A stretch of 41,645 nucleotides of DNA from Gloeocapsa sp. PCC 73106 (lineage in GTDB: Bacteria; Cyanobacteriota; Cyanobacteriia; Cyanobacteriales; Gloeocapsaceae): assembly GCF_000332035.1 (NCBI RefSeq), contig NZ_ALVY01000198.1, forward strand, positions 1-41,645, written 5' to 3'. The notes beneath the pieces are model-generated. The model was not told the origin of the DNA and ran no database searches. It saw only the letters and a list, made by a program, of their open reading frames with translations. Shown here piece after piece: positions 26,536-34,800 of this stretch (positions within the stretch are counted from its first letter, which is position 1; each line of letters begins with the position of its first letter). A program made the translations under genes and the position numbers.

Positions 26536-26994
26536 TTAACGTCAGTATTCTACGGGAACTACGTAGGGTTGATTCAGGGATTTTTGTTACGAAATGTACT
26601 GAATATCGAAGAAGGGGAATACCAAAAAGTTACAGGATTTTTCTAGACATAAATCAAGTGCAGCTATAGCTAATATTAAATGGATTTAAATTTGCTAAAA
26701 ATACATTGTAACCCACATTCCGCACTTCGTGATTGTAACACCTAAATAATATATTTGCTCTAGGGGATTGGCCATTATTTTAAGTATTTATACTTGAAAT
26801 TTTACTTTTTAGCGATCGCTTCTCCACGTCGCAACCAACAATTGCTTACCATTACTGAAAGTGGCGGCAATAGGCACTCTTGCAATAGGGAAACCAGAAA
26901 TTAATGCGCATTTTTTTATTATTTTAATATTATATTATCAACCTGCCTAGCAGCTTAGCGATGGTAAAGTAAAATGTATGTGGAGGTGGTAACT
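26536..26994. other. Long intergenic stretch, no gene seen
   Basis: AT-rich, with many stops in all frames. It holds one copy of a short repeat (26672-26704), a HIP1 octamer at about 26813, a GTAACCCACATTCCGCACTT motif that looks like an insertion-sequence terminus (unverified), and, just before the Uma2 gene, the ribosome binding site GGAGGT. I see no RNA gene. Confidence 0.5.
26672..26704 (+). repeat. Short direct repeat upstream of Uma2 gene
   Basis: AATATTAAATGGATTTAAAT followed by TTGCTAAAAATAC. It pairs with 27608-27639 at about 29 of 32 positions in the same orientation. Confidence 0.65.
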
Positions 26995-27609
26995 ATGACT
27001 CAAACCCTACCCCAGTTAGTAACCTTTGAACAATTTATCGAGTGGTACCCATCAAACGGGGTACGATACGAACTACATAAAGGAGTTATTGTAGAAATGC
27101 CACCCCCAACTGGTGAACACGAAAATGTAGTTGGATTTTTGGCGGCACAGATAACCTTTCAGTTCTTGCAAATGGGACTTCCGTTTCGCATCCCCAAAAC
27201 TGCCTTTGTCAAAATTCAAAGCAATAACTCAACCTATTCACCCGACATTTTGCTATTAAATCATGACAATCTCGTGAATGAACCTCTGTGGAGCAAGCAA
27301 TCTACTGTTATTCAAGCTGCATCTATCCCACTAGCTATTGAAGTAGTTAGCACCAACTGGCGAGACGACTACTACGACAAGTTCAGGGACTACGAAGAAA
27401 TGGGGATTCCTGAGTATTGGATTGTAGACTATGCTGCGATCGGTGGCAAAAGATTTACTGGTAATCCTAAACAACAAACCATTACAATTTGCGAATTGCT
27501 TGATGGAGATTATCAAATGACTGTATTTAGGGGAAATAATTTAATTGCATCGCCTTTATTCCCCCAAATAAACTTGACAGCACAACAAATTTTTGATTCT
27601 GCTTTCTAA
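26995..27609 (+). CDS. Uma2-family (DUF820) PD-(D/E)XK nuclease-like protein
   Basis: 204 aa from ATG 26995, chosen because GGAGGT lies 8 bases upstream; ATG 26974 would place that ribosome binding site inside the gene. Conserved blocks: FEQFIEWYPSNGVRYELHKG, EMPPPTGEHENV, TYSPDILLLN and the core PLAIEVVSTNWRDDYYDKF, then GIPEYWIVDY. The Asp in SPDI, the Glu in IEVVS and the Lys in YDKF fit the PD-(D/E)XK nuclease site. Uma2 proteins are hugely expanded in cyanobacteria and their biological role is unsettled; they behave like mobile accessory genes. Short direct repeats flank this one. Confidence 0.88.
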   Translation: MTQTLPQLVTFEQFIEWYPSNGVRYELHKGVIVEMPPPTGEHENVVGFLAAQITFQFLQMGLPFRIPKTAFVKIQSNNSTYSPDILLLNHDNLVNEPLWSKQSTVIQAASIPLAIEVVSTNWRDDYYDKFRDYEEMGIPEYWIVDYAAIGGKRFTGNPKQQTITICELLDGDYQMTVFRGNNLIASPLFPQINLTAQQIFDSAF

Positions 27610-27639
27610 TATGAAATGGATTGAGATTTGCTAAAAATA
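27608..27639 (+). repeat. Short direct repeat downstream of Uma2 gene
   Basis: AATATGAAATGGATTGAGAT followed by TTGCTAAAAATA. It begins within the Uma2 stop codon and is the partner of 26672-26704. Confidence 0.65.
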
Positions 27640-27757
27640 TAAGAGAAGGGAACAGGGAACAGGAAAAGTGTCCTAATAGTAATGGCGACTGCTATAAGTT
27701 TCGGTTTTCTTCTAAAAACTTTTCAATTTCTTTTTTTTTATGCTTAAAAGTATTCTC

Positions 27758-28261
27758 TCATGACTCAACTTTTCTGCCCAAAATCACTAAATCTCTAGTT
27801 TTACCATCTAATTGGGCGATACCAGGTAAATAACCCCATTGCTGAAAGTCATATTTAGCAAATAGCTTCAAACTAGGCAAATTGTGGGCAAAAATAAAAG
27901 CTAAAAGGCTAGTAATACCTAATTGGGGACTGTGAACAATCGCTCTCTTCAGAAGATCTTGACCAATCCCTTGACCTTGGTAAGAGGGAGAAACGTAGAT
28001 ACTTAATTCAACGGTTTGGTGGTAAGCTGGACGTCCATAGAAAGATTGAAAACTCAACCAACCTGCTATTTTGTCTTCTATTTCGAGAATCCAGATAGGG
28101 CGATCGCGCTCTGGAGAATGCATAGTAAACCAGGTTTGACGACTTTCTACTGAAACCGGTTCTAAATCTGCCGTCGCCATGCGACCTGGTATACTGGCGT
28201 TATAAATTTCTACGATAGCGGGTAAATCGGTGGGGATTGCGTCACGAATTTTTCTATTCAT
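27758..28261 (-). CDS. GNAT-family N-acetyltransferase (phosphinothricin-acetyltransferase-like)
   Basis: A 167-aa GCN5-related acetyltransferase moving an acetyl group from acetyl-CoA to a small amine. The N-terminal RDAIPTDLPAIVEIYNASI and the TMHSPERDRPIW region resemble Pat/Bar-type enzymes, which act on phosphinothricin or methionine analogues. The acetyl-CoA loop is YQGQGIGQDLLKRAI. The true substrate is unknown. ATG 28261 overlaps the stop of the upstream 365-aa gene by 4 nt, making this the last gene of the rnc cluster. Confidence 0.87.
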   Translation of the reverse strand: MNRKIRDAIPTDLPAIVEIYNASIPGRMATADLEPVSVESRQTWFTMHSPERDRPIWILEIEDKIAGWLSFQSFYGRPAYHQTVELSIYVSPSYQGQGIGQDLLKRAIVHSPQLGITSLLAFIFAHNLPSLKLFAKYDFQQWGYLPGIAQLDGKTRDLVILGRKVES

Positions 28262-29355
28262 GTTTGTAGTAAAGCCCTCAAGACAATGGTAGCTGACTCT
28301 CGGATCGCGGTGGAACGTACGTCTAGCTTTTCGTAGTTATCTACAAATTTTTGATAGTCTTCTAAATCTTGAGGTTCGTTGATTTGTTTCCAAATTACTC
28401 TTAACATTCTTTCGGTTCTTTCGATTTGGTCGATACAGTCTCTATACTGACGAAAACTATTATCATCTTGAATAGTTCCCAGGGTAAATTTAGCTAATTT
28501 ATACTTCCATTGATCGGAGTTAAAGTCCCAAGAACGAATTAAAATATTTAGAGTTTGTTCGTAAGCAAAGGGTCGATATTCTAAGAGTTCTCTTAATACT
28601 TTTTGTTTAATATTGAGAAATTCTGACCTAGGTTTTTTGACCCCACTTTTTTCCCACTCATCGATTTCCCTAATTTGATTAATATGCGTAGTTACTCCAG
28701 GAAACCAGTTAGCTAACAGTGGAAAAGTGCCGTAGCGATCTATTAAATCTTTGGCTGAGAATTCTAAACCAGTTATATAATCTCCAATAATTATATCTGG
28801 ATTGTCTGGATGAGGATAACTTCCTAACTCGATGAATTGCTGAACTTTGTCGATAAATTGATTGACATTGCCCATAAATTTAATGAGTTGATTGATTTCT
28901 TCTGTTTCTAAATAAAAGGCAATTTTTTTTAATAAGATATTAACATCTCCGGTTCTACCTAACTCGAAGATTTCTCCTAGTTTGGTGTCTACATCCTCCA
29001 ATTTACAGAGAATATGCTTGATACTTAAGCCGCCGATTTGTTCGGTGTCACCGGGTAATAAAACCAGGCGATCGGTGTCGGGATAATGGTCAAGAACGTA
29101 TCCCCAACCTGTCAACCATCTTTGACAAGTATCAACAGCCCAAATCTCTACTAGGTCGAGAAAACGGTCATTAGTAGCAATATCTTCATAAAAGTTTTTA
29201 GCTTTGCCTTTTTGTTTTGTCTCCATACTCACCACAACAATGGGAGGATTAAGAGTAGTTTTACTACAACAATCGAATAGTTTCCAAAAGATACCCGATT
29301 GTACTTTATTTTTTAAGCCGGCGTAGGGGAATATAATAATCGCTCTAGTCGTCAT
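28258..29355 (-). CDS. Unrecognised 365-aa protein, possible nucleotide-sugar/transferase-like fold
   Basis: I do not recognise this family. Residues 1-110 look like an alpha/beta domain: AIIIFPYAGLKNKV, PPIVVVSMETK, WAVDTCQRWLTGWGYVLDHY and RLVLLPGDTEQIGGL, a pattern compatible with a glycosyltransferase-A or nucleotidyltransferase-like fold (inference). Residues 110-365 are mainly helical and charged. There is no signal peptide and no transmembrane segment. Its start overlaps the end of the SRPBCC gene by 11 nt and its end overlaps the GNAT gene by 4 nt, so it is co-translated with both. Base composition is like its neighbours. Confidence 0.7.
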   Translation of the reverse strand: MTTRAIIIFPYAGLKNKVQSGIFWKLFDCCSKTTLNPPIVVVSMETKQKGKAKNFYEDIATNDRFLDLVEIWAVDTCQRWLTGWGYVLDHYPDTDRLVLLPGDTEQIGGLSIKHILCKLEDVDTKLGEIFELGRTGDVNILLKKIAFYLETEEINQLIKFMGNVNQFIDKVQQFIELGSYPHPDNPDIIIGDYITGLEFSAKDLIDRYGTFPLLANWFPGVTTHINQIREIDEWEKSGVKKPRSEFLNIKQKVLRELLEYRPFAYEQTLNILIRSWDFNSDQWKYKLAKFTLGTIQDDNSFRQYRDCIDQIERTERMLRVIWKQINEPQDLEDYQKFVDNYEKLDVRSTAIRESATIVLRALLQT

Positions 29356-29809
29356 GATTGCTCTTACTCGACTCGAGTACTTCTGCTATGATCTTAACTC
29401 GTTTTAACTGGGCTTCCATATCTTTTTTAGTTAAAGAAGCAGCAAAGAGATTAAAACCAAAGCTGACTAGAGGATTGGGAATAGTGAATTCAAAACGATT
29501 GACTAACAAAGTTCCTTCAGGGATAGGCTGACATTCCCAGCGATCGCGTCCTTGGAAAAAACCCTGAAATTCCCACATGATCAACCCATCTTCTCTGGCG
29601 ATAACTTTGCTTTCTAAAGCGGGTTGCCAAAAGGGTAGGTTTATTTTAAAACGACTGCGACTATTTAACTCGGTACTCCACTCGCCGATCGCTTCACAAC
29701 TCAATAGGGGATTCAGCCAACGATGCATTAAAGTTTGATCGGTAAGACAATGTTCTACTACCTGGGGTTTAGCTTGAATCGCGATCGCCTGTTCAAATAC
29801 TTTTGACAT
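29345..29809 (-). CDS. SRPBCC (START/Bet v 1-like) family protein
   Basis: 154 aa fitting the SRPBCC ligand-binding fold: a short N-terminal strand (VFEQAIAIQAKPQVV), the helix with LTDQTLMHRWLNPLLSCEAIG, antiparallel strands including GLIMWEFQGFFQGRDRWECQ and LVNRFEFTIPN, and a long C-terminal helix (KKDMEAQLKRVKIIAEVLE). Members bind hydrophobic ligands in lipid, polyketide or pigment metabolism. The ligand is not readable here. It starts 9 nt after rnc and overlaps the next gene by 11 nt. Confidence 0.8.
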   Translation of the reverse strand: MSKVFEQAIAIQAKPQVVEHCLTDQTLMHRWLNPLLSCEAIGEWSTELNSRSRFKINLPFWQPALESKVIAREDGLIMWEFQGFFQGRDRWECQPIPEGTLLVNRFEFTIPNPLVSFGFNLFAASLTKKDMEAQLKRVKIIAEVLESSKSNHDD

Positions 29810-29818
29810 AATTTAAGT

Positions 29819-30502
29819 TCACGCTTCTATACCTAGGCGTTGCAGTGCAGCCAAAGCAGCTTGTTTTTCTGCTTCTTGTTTTTTGCGTCCTTGACCTACT
29901 CCATAAACTTTACCCTGAATATGGACTTGAGTGGTAAAAGTTTTGGCGTGGGGGGGACCAAACTCTGCTATTAATTCATAACTGGGATTTTCTCCCAGAT
30001 TGACAATCGCCCATTGTTGTAAGAGGTTTTTAGTATCAACTAATTGATTACTAGTTTCTCCTGATTTAGATGAGATAATTTCCTCTGCTAAACTCATGAA
30101 GATCGATTCTACGTAATTTTGCACAGCTGCTATTCCCGCGTCTAGAAAATAAGCCCCGATTACCGCTTCAAATGTATCAGACAATACAGCAGGACTCTCT
30201 CTGACGTTATCCTTTTCAGCTCCTTTACCTATGAGTATTAATTTCCCCAAGTCTAATTTTTGGGCAATTTCGGCTAGTTGTTTTTGATCTACTAACATGG
30301 CGCGCAAACGCGTTAATTGTGCTTCGCTAATCTCCTGATAGCGTCTGTATAGAAGTTCTCCTACTAAAAACCCTAAAACCGCATCTCCGAGGAATTCTAA
30401 GCGTTCGTTGTTTTCTCCATTTTTAGTGTATTCATTGACGTAGGAACGATGAGTTAAGGCTTGTTTGAATAGCTGTCGATCAATAATAGGTGGTAGTTGC
30501 AT
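29819..30502 (-). CDS. rnc: Ribonuclease III
   Basis: A 227-aa double-strand-specific endoribonuclease for rRNA processing and mRNA turnover. The signature NERLEFLGDAVLGFLVGELL holds the first catalytic acidic residues, and DTFEAVIGAYFLDAG the second set. A C-terminal double-stranded RNA-binding domain follows (about residues 150-225): NPSYELIAEFGPPHAKTFTT and GQGRKKQEAEKQAALAAL. Cyanobacteria often have more than one RNase III-type gene, so this may be one of several. ATG 30502 leads the cluster of four overlapping minus-strand genes. Confidence 0.96.
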   Translation of the reverse strand: MQLPPIIDRQLFKQALTHRSYVNEYTKNGENNERLEFLGDAVLGFLVGELLYRRYQEISEAQLTRLRAMLVDQKQLAEIAQKLDLGKLILIGKGAEKDNVRESPAVLSDTFEAVIGAYFLDAGIAAVQNYVESIFMSLAEEIISSKSGETSNQLVDTKNLLQQWAIVNLGENPSYELIAEFGPPHAKTFTTQVHIQGKVYGVGQGRKKQEAEKQAALAALQRLGIEA

Positions 30503-30618
30503 ATTGAGTAGTCTTCAAATCGGCTTATTAAGTTTTATTGCTAATTGCTCGGTAGTGCAAAAAACTAAAAGGTTAACATATTTTATACTATAGTAATAAA
30601 TCTAATTGCTCGATCATC

Positions 30619-31551
30619 ATGAAAGCTTATCTAGAGCAAATATCATCGCCTTTGGGCAGAGAGCCAATTAAACAGACTCTATCAGAACACAATACCCTGA
30701 TTATGGGCAGAGATCCGAGTAAGTGTCAAATTGTTCTAGATTCTAATTATTACCAAGGAGTTTCAAAAGTACACTCAGAAATTAGTCTCAAACAGTCGGG
30801 ATGGGAGATTAATGATTTGGGAAGTAGCAATGGGACTTATATTAATGGTAGACGGGTTCAAGGACCCCAGAGTTTGCGGTCGGGCGATCGCATTCAGTTA
30901 GGAGAACAGGGACCAGAATTTATTTTCACTCTAGAAACAGGGATCAATCCTCCTCAATCCTACGTACCTCCTACTATGTTGCACCCTCCCACTCAACATT
31001 CGGTAGTTCCCGTTGCTCCTAGTTCTGGAAATGGGGGACTATGGGTTAAAATTGTTGGGGGTTTACTAATCAGTGTGGGTATCCTTTATGTAGTTACTCG
31101 AATACCTACCCAACAGCGCGCCGCTCAAACACCGCCAGTTCCTGAATCCCAGCCCGAAGAAGCAGCTCCGAGACCTCCAGTTTCCGAATCTCAACCAGAA
31201 GAAGCAGCTCCAAGACCTCCAGTTTCGGAATCTCAACCCAGCAATGGTACACTCCTACTAGAGGAATACTTTAATATTTATCCTGATCAGATTAAGAAAG
31301 AAAGTGTCACTGTAGACGGAATAGATTACATAGCCATATTATTACCGGTAGAAGCTAAAAGTTCCTTTGATGCTAATATCACACCGTTGGGTACTAGATA
31401 CTATGATCAAAACAATCAGCCCTTGGGATTAACTTTACCTATCGTCTTCAATCCCGAGTCTTTTCAGCCCAGAGATCAGGGATTGGCAGTAATTTTCGTT
31501 CCTGTGGAGATTTCAGAAAAGTTGAAGACGATTGAAGTAGTAAAATATTAA
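30619..31551 (+). CDS. FHA-domain protein with membrane anchor and outer domain
   Basis: 310 aa. A cytoplasmic forkhead-associated domain spans about residues 25-105: LIMGRDPSKCQIVLD, GVSKVHSEISL, WEINDLGSSNGTYINGRR and GDRIQLGEQGPEF. The Arg, Ser, His and Asn that contact phosphothreonine peptides are present. One transmembrane helix follows (WVKIVGGLLISVGILYVV, about 136-153). After it comes a Pro/Glu-rich linker of tandem 14-residue repeats (31144-31239) and a C-terminal extracytoplasmic domain of about 100 residues that I do not recognise. The next gene begins 4 nt after its stop and has a closely similar FHA domain, pointing to duplication and joint function. Confidence 0.87.
   Translation: MKAYLEQISSPLGREPIKQTLSEHNTLIMGRDPSKCQIVLDSNYYQGVSKVHSEISLKQSGWEINDLGSSNGTYINGRRVQGPQSLRSGDRIQLGEQGPEFIFTLETGINPPQSYVPPTMLHPPTQHSVVPVAPSSGNGGLWVKIVGGLLISVGILYVVTRIPTQQRAAQTPPVPESQPEEAAPRPPVSESQPEEAAPRPPVSESQPSNGTLLLEEYFNIYPDQIKKESVTVDGIDYIAILLPVEAKSSFDANITPLGTRYYDQNNQPLGLTLPIVFNPESFQPRDQGLAVIFVPVEISEKLKTIEVVKY
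31144..31239 (+). repeat. Tandem 42-bp repeat in the FHA protein linker
   Basis: Unit boundaries at 31144, 31186 and 31228 give two full units and a partial third. Each encodes ESQPEEAAPRPPVS. The second and third units are nearly identical in DNA, suggesting recent duplication and possible length variation. Confidence 0.85.
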
Positions 31552-31555
31552 AAGT

Positions 31556-32824
31556 ATGAATGCCTATCTGATTCCCAAAAATCCCCATCCCGGATTAGGA
31601 CAACAATCCATTAGTTACCCTCTTTCTACTCGAGAGACTCTAACGATAGGAAGGGAACCCAGTCGCTGTCAGATTCTTATAGATTCAAGTTATTATCAAG
31701 GTGTTTCACGAGTTCATGCAGAGATAAAACCGGTTAATTATCCCACCACTCATAATATTTTGACTTGGGAAATTAGCGACTACAGTTCTAATGGAACCTA
31801 TATTAATGGGAATAAAATCCAACAAAGCCATATTTTACAACCTGGAGACGTGATTCAACTGGGTAAAGATGGTCCAGAATTTATATTTAACTATCAACCC
31901 CAGGCTTTTCCGACTAGAAAAAATAATGACTCTATTAGTGTAAGTCAATTACTCCCGGTTATCTCTAAGGAAAATAGCTTAGCTAAAAAAGGATTACTAA
32001 TCCCGGGTATTCTCACTAGCGTTTTCGTTGTCTCTTTGTTTTTTGCTGGATCTAACCCTAACTTATTTAATACCCTTTTGGGTTTATATATTATTATTAT
32101 CTGCTATCACGTTATCTATAGAGCGTGTGGGAAAGACAAACCCTGGTGGCTACTAGTAGGTGTAGCTATAGCGGAAATTTTGATTTTAGTCAGCCCCATC
32201 TTACTATTATTTATTATCGTATTCCGAGGTATTTTACCGGGAGGAATTGAGCAGAATAACCTTGCTAGCGCTTTCATCGCTAATTTTTTTGGTGCGGGTT
32301 TAATGGAAGAATTACTCAAAGCTATACCCGCGTTTATCTTGATTTTTGTGAGTAGATTCTTGAAATCTCCTTGGCGAGAAAAAATCGGCATTTGGGAACC
32401 TTTGGATGGTATTTTGATTTTAGCTGCAGCGGGTGCGGGATTTACTTTTATCGAAACTTTGGGACAATACATCCCCAGAATAGTAGCTGCGGGTGGGGAA
32501 TTAGCTGGTTTACAATTATTAATTCCTCGTACTATAGGTGCGATCGCAGGACATATGGCTTATAGTGGCTATTTTGGTTATTTTATCGGCTTGAGTATGT
32601 TAAAACCATCCAAACGTTGGTTATTATTGGGTATTGGTTGGGTAACGTCTTCTGCACTGCACGGTTTATGGAATGCTTCAGCTTCTATTTCCGCTAATCC
32701 CTTTTTTGTCTCTTTGTTTTTGGCTTCAGCGGGTATAGTGAGTTATATGTTTTTGATGGCTGCTATTCTCAAAGCGCGTGAACTTTCCCCGAGCGTTAAT
32801 AGGTTTGGAACTTACCAGAAATAA
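31556..32824 (+). CDS. FHA domain fused to PrsW-type (M82) intramembrane metalloprotease
   Basis: 422 aa. Residues about 1-120 form an FHA domain: LTIGREPSRCQILID, GVSRVHAEI, WEISDYSSNGTYINGNK and GDVIQLGKDGPEF. Residues about 140-420 are a polytopic membrane domain with eight or so helices carrying the PrsW/CAAX-like protease motifs: EELLK (Glu251, Glu252), EPLDGILILAAAGAGFTFIE, GHMAYSGYFGYF (His333) and SSALHGLWNA (His369). PrsW of Bacillus cleaves the anti-sigma factor RsiW. Here an attached phosphothreonine-binding module suggests that phosphorylated partners are brought to the protease, or that its activity responds to a Ser/Thr kinase; both are inference. It starts 4 nt after the first FHA gene and overlaps the dndD end by 13 bp. 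Confidence 0.88.
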   Translation: MNAYLIPKNPHPGLGQQSISYPLSTRETLTIGREPSRCQILIDSSYYQGVSRVHAEIKPVNYPTTHNILTWEISDYSSNGTYINGNKIQQSHILQPGDVIQLGKDGPEFIFNYQPQAFPTRKNNDSISVSQLLPVISKENSLAKKGLLIPGILTSVFVVSLFFAGSNPNLFNTLLGLYIIIICYHVIYRACGKDKPWWLLVGVAIAEILILVSPILLLFIIVFRGILPGGIEQNNLASAFIANFFGAGLMEELLKAIPAFILIFVSRFLKSPWREKIGIWEPLDGILILAAAGAGFTFIETLGQYIPRIVAAGGELAGLQLLIPRTIGAIAGHMAYSGYFGYFIGLSMLKPSKRWLLLGIGWVTSSALHGLWNASASISANPFFVSLFLASAGIVSYMFLMAAILKARELSPSVNRFGTYQK

Positions 32825-34794
32825 CCGGGTTGAACTTGGGTTAAACTTTGAATAGGATCGTATTTGAGCAGGTATTCACGGGCAATCGCTTCTGTTTGGC
32901 GCAACATTGTTACTTCTGCATAACCGATTTCTGTATCTGTAGACAGGAGTATCACCTGGTGAGAAGCGGTAGGAAAGTAACGTTCTAAAAGATTTTGACG
33001 GTGGGAGGAATCGAGTCTACCTAAAGGTGTGTCTATCGCTATAGGTAGATTACGACCAGAAACACGAGCTAAACCCCATAAAAAGGCGATCGCTAGGAGT
33101 TGTTTTTCTCCAGCAGAAAGGCGATGTTTAGGAACAACTTTACCCTGAAAATCATAGAGAGAGAGGGCGAAATTATTGCTGTCGATGGCGATGCGATGAA
33201 CTAAATCGGATTTGTGCAAGAGATAGCGGAAACATTCGGTTACCTCTTCTTCTAGTTTGTTTAATTTTTTGAGGGTGAGATGATCGCGAAATAGTTGCAG
33301 AGTCTGTTTAACCTTGGCTGCTGATTGAATGATGTGTTCGTTATTTTGATGGGCTAGGCTTTGTTCGGTATATAATTCTAGTTCTTTTTTGCTCTGGGCG
33401 ATCGCTTTATTGGCTTCTTCAATGCGACGTCTTCCAATTTCATAAGCGGTTTGAACGTCTAGTAATTCTTTTTCTGCTATCTTCAAGGAATAATCGAGTT
33501 TTTCATAAGCTTCGGGGGAAGCAGCTACCGCTAACTGTCTCTCGTAGCTATCAATTTCGCTTTCTAGCTGCACTAGTTGTGCTAAGGTTGCTGTAGCTTG
33601 ATTAAGTTGCTGGGGTAGATCAGTTGCTAAACTCTTTTCTAATTGTTTTAACTCTTCTGGATCTAAATTTAACCAGGGGTTTTTACTATTTTCGAGCTTT
33701 TCCTGGATATCTTGGTTTTCTTTGGCGAGAAACTGCTGAATTTGAGCGACTTTATCCTCTATTATCTCTATTTCACTTAGATAAGCTAATAATTTTTCAT
33801 CTCTTTTAGCTAAAACATCCCGAGTAATTTTCGCCTCTTGATAGTTTAATTCGTTTTGTGCTTGAATTTGCGCTTGTTTGAGTAGAGGTAAAACGAGTTG
33901 AAGGGGTAAAAATTCTGCACTCAATTGTCGTAATTGTTCCCGAGATTGGTCAACTGCGGTTTGAATATGCTTGATTTTGGTTTCTAACTCGCTTCTTTCT
34001 GCGGCTATTTTCCCTCCTTCTATTCTAAATTCTGTCCTCGCATCTCGATGATTTTGTTGTGCTTTGGTCAATTGTTGTTCTAATAACTCTAATTCCTCTC
34101 TAGCTATAACCGCGTTGTGCAATTGTTGCTGTAACTTAACTTCGATTCCTTCTAGAGTAGCTAATTGGCTTTGATTAGCTAAAGCTTTTCGTTTACGACT
34201 GACTAAGACGTCTAAATCTATCGCTAAGCGCTCGACTAATTCCAATCCCAACAGCGTGGAAATAGCGTTAATCACCGACTCGGGGGGTATATCTAATTCC
34301 GCTAATTCTTTGACTTGTTCACCATCGAATAAAAAGAGATTGGATATTCCTAAAGGAAGAATATTCTCAATATACTCATCCCAGGTATTAGCTAAAGCTG
34401 TATCGGGCCAATCGGCTTCTAATATCCCTAATTGATCTTTACCATCTTTGGGGGGTTTTGTCCAAGTTCTGACGACTCTTAAATCTACCAGGCGATCGTG
34501 ACGTATATGTTCAAAAGCCAGTTCTAAACGAGTTGGTTCTGAGTCTAATATCTGGGAGTGAACGCATTGACTTAAGAACTCTCCATATCCTAGGTTACCA
34601 CGAGTCGAGCATTGGGCGCGTTGTCCGTATAAAACTAAACGAATCGCATCCATCAGAGTGGTTTTTCCTCCTCCATTCATTCCCCCAAATAATATAATGG
34701 GGCGATCCACATCATCCTTTTGGGGTGTCAAATCAATGACGTGACGTCCTCTATAAGGACCAAAGTTTTGTAAGACTAGTTCACGAAAAATCAT
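32812..34794 (-). CDS. dndD: DndD, ATPase of DNA phosphorothioation
   Basis: A 660-aa SMC/RecF-like ATPase required with DndC and DndE to place sulfur in the DNA backbone. The N-terminus MIFRELVLQNFGPYRGRH and Walker A GGMNGGGKTTLMDAIRLVLYG are typical. A long helical coiled-coil region with many Gln, Glu and Lys covers about residues 190-510. The ABC signature LSAGEKQLLAIAFLWGLAR and the following IAIDTPLGRLDSSHR complete the site. The protein is full length. dndC lies 6 nt upstream, so both are one transcript. No dndE follows: the gene ends against the convergent FHA-PrsW gene. Confidence 0.95.
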   Translation of the reverse strand: MIFRELVLQNFGPYRGRHVIDLTPQKDDVDRPIILFGGMNGGGKTTLMDAIRLVLYGQRAQCSTRGNLGYGEFLSQCVHSQILDSEPTRLELAFEHIRHDRLVDLRVVRTWTKPPKDGKDQLGILEADWPDTALANTWDEYIENILPLGISNLFLFDGEQVKELAELDIPPESVINAISTLLGLELVERLAIDLDVLVSRKRKALANQSQLATLEGIEVKLQQQLHNAVIAREELELLEQQLTKAQQNHRDARTEFRIEGGKIAAERSELETKIKHIQTAVDQSREQLRQLSAEFLPLQLVLPLLKQAQIQAQNELNYQEAKITRDVLAKRDEKLLAYLSEIEIIEDKVAQIQQFLAKENQDIQEKLENSKNPWLNLDPEELKQLEKSLATDLPQQLNQATATLAQLVQLESEIDSYERQLAVAASPEAYEKLDYSLKIAEKELLDVQTAYEIGRRRIEEANKAIAQSKKELELYTEQSLAHQNNEHIIQSAAKVKQTLQLFRDHLTLKKLNKLEEEVTECFRYLLHKSDLVHRIAIDSNNFALSLYDFQGKVVPKHRLSAGEKQLLAIAFLWGLARVSGRNLPIAIDTPLGRLDSSHRQNLLERYFPTASHQVILLSTDTEIGYAEVTMLRQTEAIAREYLLKYDPIQSLTQVQPGYFW

Positions 34795-34800
34795 GTTGGT

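Noticed and set aside
26812-26822. GCGATCGC palindromes as regulatory operators
   Set aside because: This octamer (HIP1) is abundant inside and outside genes throughout the window, as in most cyanobacteria.
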